Assembly: GCA_965221655.1 (NCBI GenBank)
Contig: OZ244906.1
Coordinates: 558,001 to 622,000 of the forward strand
Source of the DNA: Bin107 sp965221655
GTDB lineage: Bacteria; UBA8248
Direction of reading: 5' to 3'
Length of the DNA stretch: 64,000 bases
Every line of letters begins with the position of its first letter. Position 1 is the first letter of the stretch. The position numbers were made by a program, and so were the translations under genes. Below the pieces are notes generated by a model that ran no database searches, was not told the DNA's origin, and saw only the letters and a program-made list of their open reading frames with translations. Below, piece by piece: positions 1 through 7,723 of this stretch.

Positions 1-648
1 GTCCACGTCGAGGTCCGCCGCTCCCCACACCGGAATCTGCTTGCGCGAGGCCATGAGGATGCCCTTGACCGAGGGCAGGCGCGGGGTGTTGATCTCGTTG
101 CTGGCGGTGAGCAGGCAGGGGGTGGCGACCTCGACGACTTCGAGGCCGTCCTCGAGTGCGCGCTCACAGCGCAGGCCGGCGTCTGTCTTCTCCACCTTCT
201 GGAGCTGGCTGACGCTGGGCAGGCCGAGTGCCTCGGCGAGAGCGAGGGCGGTGGTTCCATAGCTCCAGTCGCTGCTGAGCCTCCCGCAGAGGACGACGTC
301 GAAATTCTCGAGCTTGGCGATGGCGGCGGCCAGAATGCGCGCCGTGGCGAATGCGTCTGATCCCTCAAAGGCCGCGTCGTGGAGAAGCACGGCCTCGTCG
401 CACCCCATCGCCAGGCATTTTTTGAGGCCGTCTCGGGCCTGCTCGTCTCCCGTCGTCATGACGGTAACCTTGCCGCCGTGTTCTTCCTTGAGCTGGATGG
501 CGGCCTCAACAGCGTTCTCGCAAAAGCCGTTGATGACGGGTGCTACGTTCGCAGGGGGGAGGACTTCCATTTTCTCCTCATCCACCTTGAAGTCGCGCGG
601 AGGGATGTCTGGGTCCTGTACCTGCTTGATGCAGACGACGATGTCCAA
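1..648 (-). CDS. etfB: Electron transfer flavoprotein beta subunit (3' end outside window)
   Basis: EtfB pairs with EtfA to carry electrons from acyl-CoA and other dehydrogenases to the quinone pool. The visible 216 residues open with LDIVVCIKQVQDPD, the family's N-terminal strand. An AMP-binding type segment follows (VMTTGDEQARDGLKKCLAMG, then DEAVLLHDAAFEGSDAFATA), and later VVEVATPCLLTASNEINTPR. About 40 C-terminal residues of a roughly 255-residue family are missing beyond base 1, and etfA may follow there. I chose the TTG at 648 because GAGGAG lies eight bases upstream and the protein then begins exactly at the family N-terminus. It is divergent from mrp. The identification is firm; the start is inferred. 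Confidence 0.93.
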   Translation of the reverse strand, partial: MDIVVCIKQVQDPDIPPRDFKVDEEKMEVLPPANVAPVINGFCENAVEAAIQLKEEHGGKVTVMTTGDEQARDGLKKCLAMGCDEAVLLHDAAFEGSDAFATARILAAAIAKLENFDVVLCGRLSSDWSYGTTALALAEALGLPSVSQLQKVEKTDAGLRCERALEDGLEVVEVATPCLLTASNEINTPRLPSVKGILMASRKQIPVWGAADLDVD

Positions 649-711
649 GGGGTGGGTCTCCTCAAGGTATGCGGGCCGCGCAACGGCGCGGAAATCCCGC
701 GAATCAAAACA

Positions 712-729
712 GCCTCAAAATAATGAGGC
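712..729. repeat. Perfect 6-bp inverted repeat over the etfB -10 region
   Basis: GCCTCA and TGAGGC flank the six-base spacer AAATAA. The dyad is centred on the proposed etfB -10 element, so it could be an operator or a small hairpin. No regulator can be assigned from the sequence. Confidence 0.35.
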
Positions 730-745
730 CGCACCGATGCGTCAA
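717..745 (-). promoter_or_regulatory. Putative sigma70-type promoter for etfB
   Basis: Read on the minus strand, TTGACG (745-740) and TATTTT (722-717) are separated by 17 bases and lie about 70 bases upstream of the etfB start. The placement is inferred from consensus similarity only. Confidence 0.4.
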
Positions 746-808
746 CCACGAAAGGGGTTTTCCGCCGTTTCCGCGCGCGCTGCGAGAAGCTGTGTTCGCC
801 GCTTGCGT

Positions 809-838
809 TTGACACCGAAAAAACGCGGGCGATAAGAT
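809..838 (+). promoter_or_regulatory. Putative sigma70-type promoter for mrp
   Basis: A perfect TTGACA (809-814) and TAAGAT (833-838) are separated by 18 bases. They lie about 75 bases upstream of the chosen mrp start at 912, which argues against the longer reading frame that begins at 837, on the -10 box itself. Confidence 0.5.
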
Positions 839-911
839 GCGCCGCGCTTGGAACGAACGCGACGAAATCCGGTTTTTCAGGCGCATTCGCCGACGAGGAG
901 AGGATTCTTCG

Positions 912-2003
912 ATGCCCGAAGCAACCGAAGCCCAGGTTCTCGATGCACTGCGCGCGGTGCGCGACCCCGAGATCGGCAAGGATCTCGTGAGCCTCAACAT
1001 GATCAAGGACGTGCAGATTTGCGGGGACGCCGTCGCCTTCACGCTCCAGCTCACCACGCCCGCCCATCCGCGCAAAGAAGAGTTCGAGCAGGAGTGCAAG
1101 CTGGCCGTCGGTGCACTCGACGCCGTGAAGACGGTGAACGTGCGCGTCACGAGCCACGTAACCGCGCGGCCCTCCATAGCAGGCAAGATGGACGTGCCCG
1201 GGGTGAAGAACATCATCGCGGTCGCCAGCGGCAAGGGCGGCGTGGGCAAGTCGACCGTGGCGGTGAACGTCGCGCTCGCCCTGCACGAGGAGGGGGCGAA
1301 GGTGGGCATCCTCGACGCCGACATCTACGGGCCGAGCCAACCCTTGATGCTGGGCATTCCCAAGGCGCAGCCCATGGCGGCGGGCGAGAACAAGATTACG
1401 GCACTCGAAGCCCATGGTCTCAAGGTCATGTCGATGGGCTTTCTCGTGGATGAGGACAGCCCCGTCATCTGGCGCGGGCCGATGGTCATGCGCGCGCTGG
1501 TGCAGTTTTTGAGCGAGACGATTTGGGGCGAGCTCGACTACCTCGTGCTCGACCTGCCTCCGGGCACGGGCGACGCGCAGCTCACCATCGTGCAGCAGGT
1601 CTCCCTGGCGGGGGCCGTCATCGTCAGCACGCCGCAGGACATCGCCCTGCTCGACGCGCGCAAGGGCCTTCAGATGTTCAGAAAGACCGACGTGCCGATT
1701 CTCGGCATCATCGAGAACATGAGCTACTACACGTGTCCTGCGTGCGGGCACCGCGAGAATATTTTCGACACCGGCGGCGGGGAGAAGGCGTCGCAGCGCT
1801 ACGAGGTGCCGTTTCTGGGCGCGATTCCGCTCGACGTGAAAGTGCGGGTGGGCGGCGACTTCGGCGTGCCCGTCGTGGCGGGCGAGCCCGACCACCCCGT
1901 GGCCAAGGCGTTTCGCGAGGCGGCGCGCAAGGTGGCCGAGCAGGTGGCCATCGCCAACGCGGCGGGGCCGGTGTCGGTTCCCGAACTCAAGATCATCGGT
2001 TAA
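912..2003 (+). CDS. mrp: Mrp/ApbC-type iron-sulfur cluster carrier ATPase
   Basis: This P-loop ATPase of the Mrp/NBP35 family is thought to bind and deliver [4Fe-4S] clusters to apoproteins in the cytosol. The 363-residue protein has an N-terminal MIP18/DUF59 domain (about 1-85) and then the deviant Walker A GKGGVGKS (107-114). DADIYGPSQP and DLPPGTGDAQL follow. The C-terminal CPAC motif (Cys275, Cys278) bridges the cluster in the dimer. All key residues are present. The start at 912 is preceded by GAGGAGAGG with good spacing; an in-frame extension to 837 lacks such a site. In this window it could serve EtfB's partners, the Rieske protein and the ferredoxin, but that is inference. Confidence 0.95.
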   Translation: MPEATEAQVLDALRAVRDPEIGKDLVSLNMIKDVQICGDAVAFTLQLTTPAHPRKEEFEQECKLAVGALDAVKTVNVRVTSHVTARPSIAGKMDVPGVKNIIAVASGKGGVGKSTVAVNVALALHEEGAKVGILDADIYGPSQPLMLGIPKAQPMAAGENKITALEAHGLKVMSMGFLVDEDSPVIWRGPMVMRALVQFLSETIWGELDYLVLDLPPGTGDAQLTIVQQVSLAGAVIVSTPQDIALLDARKGLQMFRKTDVPILGIIENMSYYTCPACGHRENIFDTGGGEKASQRYEVPFLGAIPLDVKVRVGGDFGVPVVAGEPDHPVAKAFREAARKVAEQVAIANAAGPVSVPELKIIG

Positions 2004-2008
2004 GACGG

Positions 2009-2033
2009 CCTCCGGCGGGGGAATCCCCGGAGG
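2009..2033. repeat. GC-rich intergenic hairpin after mrp
   Basis: The seven-base arms CCTCCGG and CCGGAGG lie just downstream of the mrp stop, with a further GGGG/CCCC pairing inside. No T-tract follows, so it is not a standard intrinsic terminator. Similar hairpins occur at 3055 and 45792. Confidence 0.45.
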
Positions 2034-2096
2034 GTCGTACGTCATCCACGGCGTCTCGCCGCGCGGGGCGCCTCTCACCCCAATCAAAGGTGCGTC

Positions 2097-3044
2097 ATGG
2101 CGAAAGTGGTGCTGGTCGATCCGCTCTATGCGACTCCGGCGTGGGACGTCTCCCCGGACTGGCTGGGGCCGGGAAACGAGATCGTGGCTCCGGCGGAATA
2201 CACGCCCGAAGCTATCGAACCCCTCCTGCCCGGGGCCGAGGGCATCCTCACGGTGTTTCGCCCCGTTTCGGGCGAGATGATGGACATGGCGCCGAACCTC
2301 AAAGTCGTGGCCAAGCCGGGCGCCGGCGTGGACAACATCGACGTGGCGGCGGCCACCGCGCGCGGCGTCATGGTGTGCAACGTCGAGGGCGTGCGGGGGC
2401 GTTCCGTGGCCGAGCACGCCTTTTTCATGGCGCTGTATCTGGCGCGCCACGCCTGGATGCAAGACGATCAGGCCACCTGGGAGCACGTGCCCGCGGTGCA
2501 GCTGGGGGGCAAGTCGCTGGGTATCGTGGGGTTGGGCGACATCGGCCGCCGTGCGGCGCGCATCGGCCACGGCTTCGGCATGGAGTTGCTCGTGAACACG
2601 CGCACTGAAGACCCCTCCTACGTGCCCGAGGCCACGCTCGAGTTCCTCTCGTTCGACGATCTGTTGCCCCGCGCGGACTTTCTGGTTCTGTGCATGCCGC
2701 TCCTTCCCGAGATGCGAGGCATCATGAACGCGGAGCGTCTGCGCAGGATGAAGGCCGAGGCCATTCTCGTGAACGTTTCGCGGGGTCCCGCCGTGGTGAG
2801 CGACGATCTGCTGGAGGTGATGCGCGGCGGCCATCTGGCGGGAGCGGGCCTCGACGTCACCGACCCCGAACCTCTCCCGAACGACCACGGCTTGTGGAGT
2901 CTCGACAACGTCATCATCAGCCCGCACCACGCTTCCCGCACGCCCGAGACGCAGACCGCCGCCATGGAGCGCACGGCGGAAAACGTGCGCCTCGCCCTGG
3001 GGGGTGAGCGGCCCGTCAACGTCGTGAATCCCGAGGTTCTCTAG
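2097..3044 (+). CDS. D-isomer-specific 2-hydroxyacid dehydrogenase
   Basis: This is an NAD(P)-dependent oxidoreductase of the D-2-hydroxyacid dehydrogenase family, which interconverts 2-hydroxyacids and 2-ketoacids. The 315 residues contain the split catalytic domain and a central Rossmann domain with GKSLGIVGLGDIGRRAAR. The family triad is visible as Arg in NVSRGPAVV, Glu in DVTDPEPLP and His in ISPHHASRT. VVAKPGAGVDNIDVAAAT near residue 85 is typical of the phosphoglycerate/hydroxypyruvate branch. The substrate cannot be read from sequence. There is no ACT domain, so it is not a full-length SerA. AAAGGTG precedes the ATG. A second paralogue lies at 9573. Confidence 0.9.
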   Translation: MAKVVLVDPLYATPAWDVSPDWLGPGNEIVAPAEYTPEAIEPLLPGAEGILTVFRPVSGEMMDMAPNLKVVAKPGAGVDNIDVAAATARGVMVCNVEGVRGRSVAEHAFFMALYLARHAWMQDDQATWEHVPAVQLGGKSLGIVGLGDIGRRAARIGHGFGMELLVNTRTEDPSYVPEATLEFLSFDDLLPRADFLVLCMPLLPEMRGIMNAERLRRMKAEAILVNVSRGPAVVSDDLLEVMRGGHLAGAGLDVTDPEPLPNDHGLWSLDNVIISPHHASRTPETQTAAMERTAENVRLALGGERPVNVVNPEVL

Positions 3045-3054
3045 CGCATCCCGG

Positions 3055-3079
3055 GCCGGCGGGGTGTCCCCCCTCCGGC
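3055..3079. repeat. GC-rich intergenic hairpin
   Basis: GCCGG and CCGGC arms enclose GGGG-TGT-CCCC, directly after the dehydrogenase stop. There is no T-tract. It resembles the hairpins at 2009 and 45792. Confidence 0.4.
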
Positions 3080-3094
3080 GGGTTCGGAGTCTGC

Positions 3095-3952
3095 ATGCCG
3101 TTCGAACTGGTGGCCTTGAGTCCGGCCCTTTTCTTCTCCCTGTCGAGCATCATGACCAGAAGGGGGCTGGACGGCAGCACGCCCCACACGGGAAGCTTTA
3201 TCGTCCTCCTCATGCAGTTGGCGTTCTTCTCCATCTGTCTGGCGGCAGTGGATTTCTCGCGCCTTTCGCCCTCTGTGTATTGGGTCGCCTTTCTGGCGGC
3301 GGGGCTCTCCTCGCCCGCGCTGTCGTTGTTGTTCCTGTTTCGCTCGATTCAGCGAATCGGCGTCGCGCCGACGAGTTCTATCTCGAACACCCACGCCATC
3401 TTCGGAGCGTTCTGGGCGTTTTTGTTCCTGGGAGAGCGGCCTCCCGCCGCCGTGTGGTTTGGCATCGTGCTGGTCGTGGCCGGCGTGTTCTGGATGTCGA
3501 GCGGGGAGGGCTCGCGCGCAAAAGGGCGCGCGCTCTTTCTGCCGTTCATCTCGGCGGCGTTCTTCGGCCTTGCCCACATGCTGCGAAAACTAGGGCTGGG
3601 GGGCGTGGACTCGCTTATCCTCGGAGGGTTTTTGCAATCGCTCTCGGCGTGCGCGGTGGGGCCGATTTTTCTCAAGGCGAGCACCGGGTGGAGCCCCTTC
3701 GTGTTCCACAAGCCCTCGCTCAGGAATTTCTTCTGGGCGGGTCTCGCTATGGCCGCCGCCCAGCTGTGCCTCATGGCCGCCCTGAGCATGGGCGAGGTCT
3801 CGCGCGTCTCTCCCATGGTGGCGACGGTGCCGATCTTCACGCTCGTGCTCGCACCCCTCATCCTGGGCAGCAGGGAGAGGATTACCTTTCGCATCGTCGC
3901 AGGCGCGCTCCTCACCTTCCTGGGCGTGATTCTGGTTATCTCGATGCGCTAG
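3095..3952 (+). CDS. EamA/DMT-superfamily transporter
   Basis: This is a 285-residue integral membrane protein of the drug/metabolite transporter superfamily. I see about ten hydrophobic segments arranged as two EamA halves. The first half ends around FLFLGERPPAAVWFGIVLVVAGVFWM, and the second around VLAPLILGSRERITFRIVAGALLTFLGVILV. The repeated pattern of a charged loop followed by two closing helices is characteristic of these exporters. Substrates in the family include amino acids, nucleotide sugars and metabolites, and nothing here narrows that down. The gene follows the hydroxyacid dehydrogenase by 50 bases on the same strand, so co-transcription is possible. The ATG is preceded by GGAG. 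Confidence 0.88.
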   Translation: MPFELVALSPALFFSLSSIMTRRGLDGSTPHTGSFIVLLMQLAFFSICLAAVDFSRLSPSVYWVAFLAAGLSSPALSLLFLFRSIQRIGVAPTSSISNTHAIFGAFWAFLFLGERPPAAVWFGIVLVVAGVFWMSSGEGSRAKGRALFLPFISAAFFGLAHMLRKLGLGGVDSLILGGFLQSLSACAVGPIFLKASTGWSPFVFHKPSLRNFFWAGLAMAAAQLCLMAALSMGEVSRVSPMVATVPIFTLVLAPLILGSRERITFRIVAGALLTFLGVILVISMR

Positions 3953-4148
3953 GGCCGGGCGTCCTGCCTCCGCGTCGTCGTGCTTGTTGCGTTATGGCAA
4001 CGACGACAAACAAAATTTGTAGCATGGGCAATTTCTTTGCGTATGTCCCAATAGATTGCGTTTTCGTTCGATTTCGCGGGAATGCAAGACCTATATTTGT
4101 TTCGTGCGTGATTTTCCCCGCCGACGCCCCGTGCACCGGAGAAGGGAG

Positions 4149-4176
4149 TTGACAGAATGCGCCTTGGGCGTTAATT
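4149..4176 (+). promoter_or_regulatory. Putative promoter of the split CFA/GGR cluster; rest of the 3953-4265 gap
   Basis: A perfect TTGACA (4149-4154) is followed after 16 bases by TTAATT (4171-4176). A transcript from here would have a leader of about 80 bases before the TTG at 4266. The surrounding 313-base gap (3953-4265) is AT-richer than its neighbours and holds a short palindrome, ACAAAATTTGT (4010-4020). I see no other gene in it; an open frame reaching back to 4056 has no coding look before 4266. Confidence 0.4.
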
Positions 4177-4265
4177 CAAAAAAAGATGCACTTTCCGCAA
4201 CGAGCTTCTCGTCATCCGCCCCGCTTGTTCGGGGCTGCGGGTTGCACCCTTGGGAGGATGAGGTC

Positions 4266-4622
4266 TTGCAGACGAAATCGTCTCCCGCAGGCAGTGCCGC
4301 GGCCGGGGCTGCCGAGATTCTCCACTATGTCTTCGGGAATCTCGAATACGGACTCAACATCCGGATGTGGGACGGCTCCGCCCTGGCGGTGGGCCGCGCA
4401 ACGATGCCCGTGACCATCACTTTCGGTTCGCTCGCGGCCTTCAAGCGCGTTCTGCTCCATCCCCAGGCGGATGCCTTCGCCGAGGCGTACTGCGACGGGG
4501 AAATCGACCTCGACGGCGACCTCTTCGAGGCCATGAAGGTGGCCGACAGCCTCGACAAGCTCGAACTGGGCACGTTCGAAAAGCTCAAACTCGGGCTACG
4601 GATATGGAGACTCTCCGAATGA
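4266..4622 (+). CDS. Stand-alone N-terminal domain of a cyclopropane-fatty-acid-synthase-like protein
   Basis: This 118-residue protein resembles the lipid-binding N-terminal domain of CFA synthases. Visible hallmarks are the YGLNIRMWDGSALAVGR strand pair, VTITFGSLAAFKRVLLHPQ, and the AEAYCDGEIDLDGDLFEAM motif, equivalent to the family's GEAYMDGDID. It ends where the methyltransferase domain would normally begin, and that domain is encoded separately 1.1 kb downstream (5735-6652). The TTG at 4266 has GGGAGG at 4252-4257; the frame could extend to 4056, but those residues look non-coding. The stop overlaps the next start (ATGA), indicating translational coupling. I infer that it reassembles with the 5735 product to form the full enzyme. 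Confidence 0.72.
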   Translation: MQTKSSPAGSAAAGAAEILHYVFGNLEYGLNIRMWDGSALAVGRATMPVTITFGSLAAFKRVLLHPQADAFAEAYCDGEIDLDGDLFEAMKVADSLDKLELGTFEKLKLGLRIWRLSE

Positions 4623-5725
4623 GCGGGTGGGAGGCGATAGTCGTCGGCGGCGGGCCGGGAGGCAGCACGGCCGCCTGGGAGCTGGCCCGGCTGGGTCGCC
4701 GCGTGCTCGTTCTCGACGCGGCCACCTTCCCCCGCGTGAAATTGTGCGCAGGCTGGGTGACCCGGCAGGTCATGGCTGACCTCGAGCTCGACCCCGCCGC
4801 ATACCCCCACACCATCCAGCCGTTTCAGAGCGTGTTCGTGGGCTGTGGCGACAAGCTCCACGAGACGCGCTGGAGCGAGCCTGCGAGCTACGGAATCATC
4901 AGAAGCCAGTTCGACACCTATCTGCTCGAACGCGCGCGCGAAGAGGGCGCTGAGGTGCGCGAGGGCGTACGGGTGCGGGGTGTGGAGCCGACCGCGCGCG
5001 GGATGCGGTTGGAAATGAACGGCGAGGCCGTCGAAGCGCCTCTCGTCATCGGCGCGGGGGGCCACACCTGCCCGGTCGCCCGGGCGTTCGGCGAGGTATC
5101 TTCGAGCGAATCCGTCGTCCTGACGCAGGAGAGCGAGACGAACGTCGGTGCGGACGCCTTGCGCGCCCTGGCGCCCAACTACGGCCTGCCCGAGTTGTTC
5201 GCCGAGCCAGACTTCAAGGGCTACGCCTGGTATTTCACGAAGGGAGATTTTCTGAACGTCGGCGTGGGCTGCATCGGCAAGAGCCCGAGCGTGCACGAGC
5301 GCCTGAAAACCTTGCTCGAGCGATTGCGCGCGACGGGGAGGTTGCCCGAAAAGCTCGAGAAATTCCGCGGCCACGCCTATTCGGTGCACCGCAGGCACGT
5401 GCGCAAGCCCGCAGGGGAGCGCTTCGCCCTCGTCGGCGATGCGGCGGGTCTCGCAAAGGACATCAGCGGCGAGGGCATCGGCCCCGCCGTCCACAGCGCG
5501 AAGGCGGCGGCCCGCGCCGCCCACGCGCACCTCGAGACGGGAGCGGGCTTTGCCGAATACGGCAGGGCGCTTTATGCGAAATACGGCACCGGCCGGGAGG
5601 GAATGTTCGACAAGCTGGTGGATCGCGTTCCCGACAGCGTTCTTTTCGGCGTGGCCCGGTTCATTTGCGGCAACGCCTGGCTCAGACGCCGGCTGGTTCT
5701 CGAAGGCGCGTTCGGCATCGGTTAG
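4619..5725 (+). CDS. FAD-dependent reductase of the geranylgeranyl reductase family
   Basis: This 368-residue flavoprotein opens with AIVVGGGPGGSTAAWELARL (GxGxxG at 10-15). FPRVKLCAGWVTRQ follows at the position where geranylgeranyl reductases keep their Cys-Gly substrate-site signature. The second FAD motif, LVGDAAGLAKDISGEGIG, is near residue 270. The family reduces isolated C=C bonds in isoprenoid lipids and related substrates at the membrane. The ATG overlaps the stop of the CFA N-domain gene, and the CFA catalytic gene begins 10 bases after its own stop. I infer that it reduces a double bond introduced or moved by the neighbouring methyltransferase, for example a methylene-acyl intermediate. 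The exact substrate is unknown. Confidence 0.87.
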   Translation: MSGWEAIVVGGGPGGSTAAWELARLGRRVLVLDAATFPRVKLCAGWVTRQVMADLELDPAAYPHTIQPFQSVFVGCGDKLHETRWSEPASYGIIRSQFDTYLLERAREEGAEVREGVRVRGVEPTARGMRLEMNGEAVEAPLVIGAGGHTCPVARAFGEVSSSESVVLTQESETNVGADALRALAPNYGLPELFAEPDFKGYAWYFTKGDFLNVGVGCIGKSPSVHERLKTLLERLRATGRLPEKLEKFRGHAYSVHRRHVRKPAGERFALVGDAAGLAKDISGEGIGPAVHSAKAAARAAHAHLETGAGFAEYGRALYAKYGTGREGMFDKLVDRVPDSVLFGVARFICGNAWLRRRLVLEGAFGIG

Positions 5726-5734
5726 GAGGCGGCC

Positions 5735-6652
5735 ATGGTAAAAGAGCGGACCAAGGAATTCGACGCCGAGGCGATCTCGCACCACTACGACGTGTCCAAC
5801 GAATTCTACGAGCAGTTCCTGTGCGAGAACATGGTCTACACGTGCGCCTACTACCGCGACCCCGAGGGCGACCTCGCCCAGGCGCAGCGCGACAAGATGG
5901 ACCTCGTCTGCCGCAAACTCCGCCTCTCGCCGGGGGAGGACTACCTCGACATAGGCTGCGGGTGGGGTTCGCTGGCGATATGGGCGGCCAAGCACTTCGG
6001 GGTGAAAGCGACGGGCGTTACTCTCTCACGCGAGCAGGCGAAGTGGGGCCAGGACTGGGTGCGGCGCGAGGGTCTCGAGGGCAGGTGCGAAATTCACCAC
6101 ATGGACTACCGCGACTTCCCCGAGGAGCGCACGTTCGACAAGATTTCTGCAGTGGGCATCATCGAGCACGTCGGCATCGCGAACTACCCGAGCTACTTCA
6201 CGTCGGTACGCAATCGCCTGCGTGACGGCGGATTGTTCCTGAACCACGGCATCACCGCCAACAAGTTCTGGAAGCATACGAGCCAGTTCGATTTCCTGAA
6301 GCGCAACGTCTTTCCCAACGGCGAGCTGGACAACATCTCCCACATACAGGACGAGATGGAGCGCGCCCGCTGGGAGATTCTCGACGTGGAGAACCTGCGG
6401 CTCCACTACGCGCGCACGTGCAAGCACTGGTTTGATAGGTTCGAGGAGAACGCGGAGCGCATCCGCGCGCTCGTCGGCGAACGCATCTACCGCATCTATC
6501 GCGTTTGGCTGGTGTGTTCGTCCAATGCGTTTTTCTGCAACTCGCTGGGGCTGTATCAGGTGCTTGCGTGCAAATACGAGAAAAAATACGGCCGCGACGC
6601 CCCCACGACCCGCGAGGACATATACCGGGCACTCTTCGGCCTCGACGGCTGA
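5735..6652 (+). CDS. CFA-synthase-type S-adenosylmethionine methyltransferase (catalytic domain only)
   Basis: This 305-residue enzyme matches the C-terminal catalytic part of cyclopropane-fatty-acyl-phospholipid synthase. SAM-binding LDIGCGWG is at 71-78. Active-site positions known from the E. coli enzyme are conserved: Cys37 in YTCAYY, Glu144 in IIEHVG, His171 in LNHGIT and a Tyr in LHYARTC. The usual N-terminal lipid-binding domain of about 100 residues is absent and is encoded at 4266-4622. It transfers a methylene or methyl group to acyl-chain double bonds in phospholipids. The neighbouring FAD reductase suggests a methyl-branched product rather than, or in addition to, a cyclopropane. 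GGAGG precedes the start. Confidence 0.9.
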   Translation: MVKERTKEFDAEAISHHYDVSNEFYEQFLCENMVYTCAYYRDPEGDLAQAQRDKMDLVCRKLRLSPGEDYLDIGCGWGSLAIWAAKHFGVKATGVTLSREQAKWGQDWVRREGLEGRCEIHHMDYRDFPEERTFDKISAVGIIEHVGIANYPSYFTSVRNRLRDGGLFLNHGITANKFWKHTSQFDFLKRNVFPNGELDNISHIQDEMERARWEILDVENLRLHYARTCKHWFDRFEENAERIRALVGERIYRIYRVWLVCSSNAFFCNSLGLYQVLACKYEKKYGRDAPTTREDIYRALFGLDG

Positions 6653-6670
6653 AACCCGCCTCCACACGGC

Positions 6671-7663
6671 GTGAACCCCCACTCCTCGCGCGGCGCCTCG
6701 CCGTTTCGCCCCGCCTGGTATTGCCGGGGTGGACACCTCCAGAGCGTTTGGGGATATTTTTTGCGAAAACGTCCGCGCATCCCCTGGCGGCGCGAGCGTT
6801 GGGACACGCCCGACGGCGATTTTCTGGACGTCGATTTCCTGGACGCAAAACCAGAGGACGCCCCCACGCTGCTCGTCCTCCACGGGCTGGAGGGCTCGTC
6901 GGACTCCCATTACGTGCGCGGTGCGGCGGCGCGCGCGGGAGCACTGGGCTGGCGGACTCTGGCGCTTAACTTCCGCTCGTGCGGCGGTTCGGTGCACCAA
7001 ACCCCCAGGTTCTATCACTGCGGCGAAACGGGAGACCTCGCGTTCGTGGTGCAGCGCACCCTCGAGCGCACGAATGGTCCCGTGCTGCTCGCGGGTTTCT
7101 CGCTCGGGGGAAACGTTCTGCTCAAATGGCTGGGCGAATGCGGCGCGGAGGTATCTCCGCGCGTGCGGGGAGCCGCGACGGTTTGCGCGAGCCTGCGCCC
7201 CGCCGCGTGCGCGAAAGCACTCGACTCACCGGCGGGGTTTCTCTACAGAAGCCACCTGCTGGGAAGCGTGAAGCGCAAGGCCGCTCTTTTCGCGGAGCGC
7301 CACCCCGGCCGCATCGACGCGGTGCGGGTGCGGAGTGCGCGCACCTTTCACGAATACGACAGGCTGGTCATCGCCCCCCTGTACGGCTTCCGCGACGAGA
7401 TGGACTACTACGAACGAGCCGACGCCTCTCCCTTGCTGCCGCGGGTGCGGGTGTCCACGCTCATCCTCGCGGCGGAGGACGACCCCATCGTGCCGGCCCG
7501 CACCTTCCCGCACGCGGAGATTGGCGAATCCCGGTGGCTCTCGGGCACTTTGGCGAAAGGGGGAGGGCACGTGGGCTTCGTGTCGGGCGCAAACCCCCTC
7601 GCACCCCTCTACTGGGCCGAGGAGCGCGTGCTCGGGTTTTTGAGAGAGTGTTTGGGAGATTAA
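6671..7663 (+). CDS. YheT-family alpha/beta hydrolase
   Basis: The 330 residues fit the YheT/ABHD1-3 group of alpha/beta hydrolases, predicted esterases or lipases. The N-terminal PAWYCRGGHLQSVWGYF segment is typical of the group. DAPTLLVLHGLEGSSDSHY carries the oxyanion region, and the nucleophile Ser lies in LLAGFSLGGNVLLKWLGE near residue 143. The acid is probably in LILAAEDDPIVP and the catalytic His in KGGGHVGFV. It starts 18 bases after the CFA-type methyltransferase and is probably in the same operon, so an acyl-lipid substrate is plausible but unproven. The GTG start at 6671 has no strong ribosome site and is uncertain. Confidence 0.85.
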   Translation: MNPHSSRGASPFRPAWYCRGGHLQSVWGYFLRKRPRIPWRRERWDTPDGDFLDVDFLDAKPEDAPTLLVLHGLEGSSDSHYVRGAAARAGALGWRTLALNFRSCGGSVHQTPRFYHCGETGDLAFVVQRTLERTNGPVLLAGFSLGGNVLLKWLGECGAEVSPRVRGAATVCASLRPAACAKALDSPAGFLYRSHLLGSVKRKAALFAERHPGRIDAVRVRSARTFHEYDRLVIAPLYGFRDEMDYYERADASPLLPRVRVSTLILAAEDDPIVPARTFPHAEIGESRWLSGTLAKGGGHVGFVSGANPLAPLYWAEERVLGFLRECLGD

Positions 7664-7723
7664 GCGGCAAGCCGCCGCTTGGACCTAGGCGCCGGTGCAT
7701 GCACGCTGCCGCACCGAAGAGGT

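Noticed and set aside
543..2930. Very long minus-strand open frame antisense to mrp and the first dehydrogenase
   Set aside because: It is rich in His/Arg with no motifs and arises from GC-rich codon bias opposite two well-supported genes. The same reasoning removes other long antisense frames, such as those at 8856-11336 upstream of 9422, 20923-23502, 35426-37687 and 29859-31991.
4056..4265. N-terminal extension of the CFA N-domain frame
   Set aside because: Its residues look non-coding, a TTGACA-type promoter lies inside it, and a strong ribosome site precedes the TTG at 4266.
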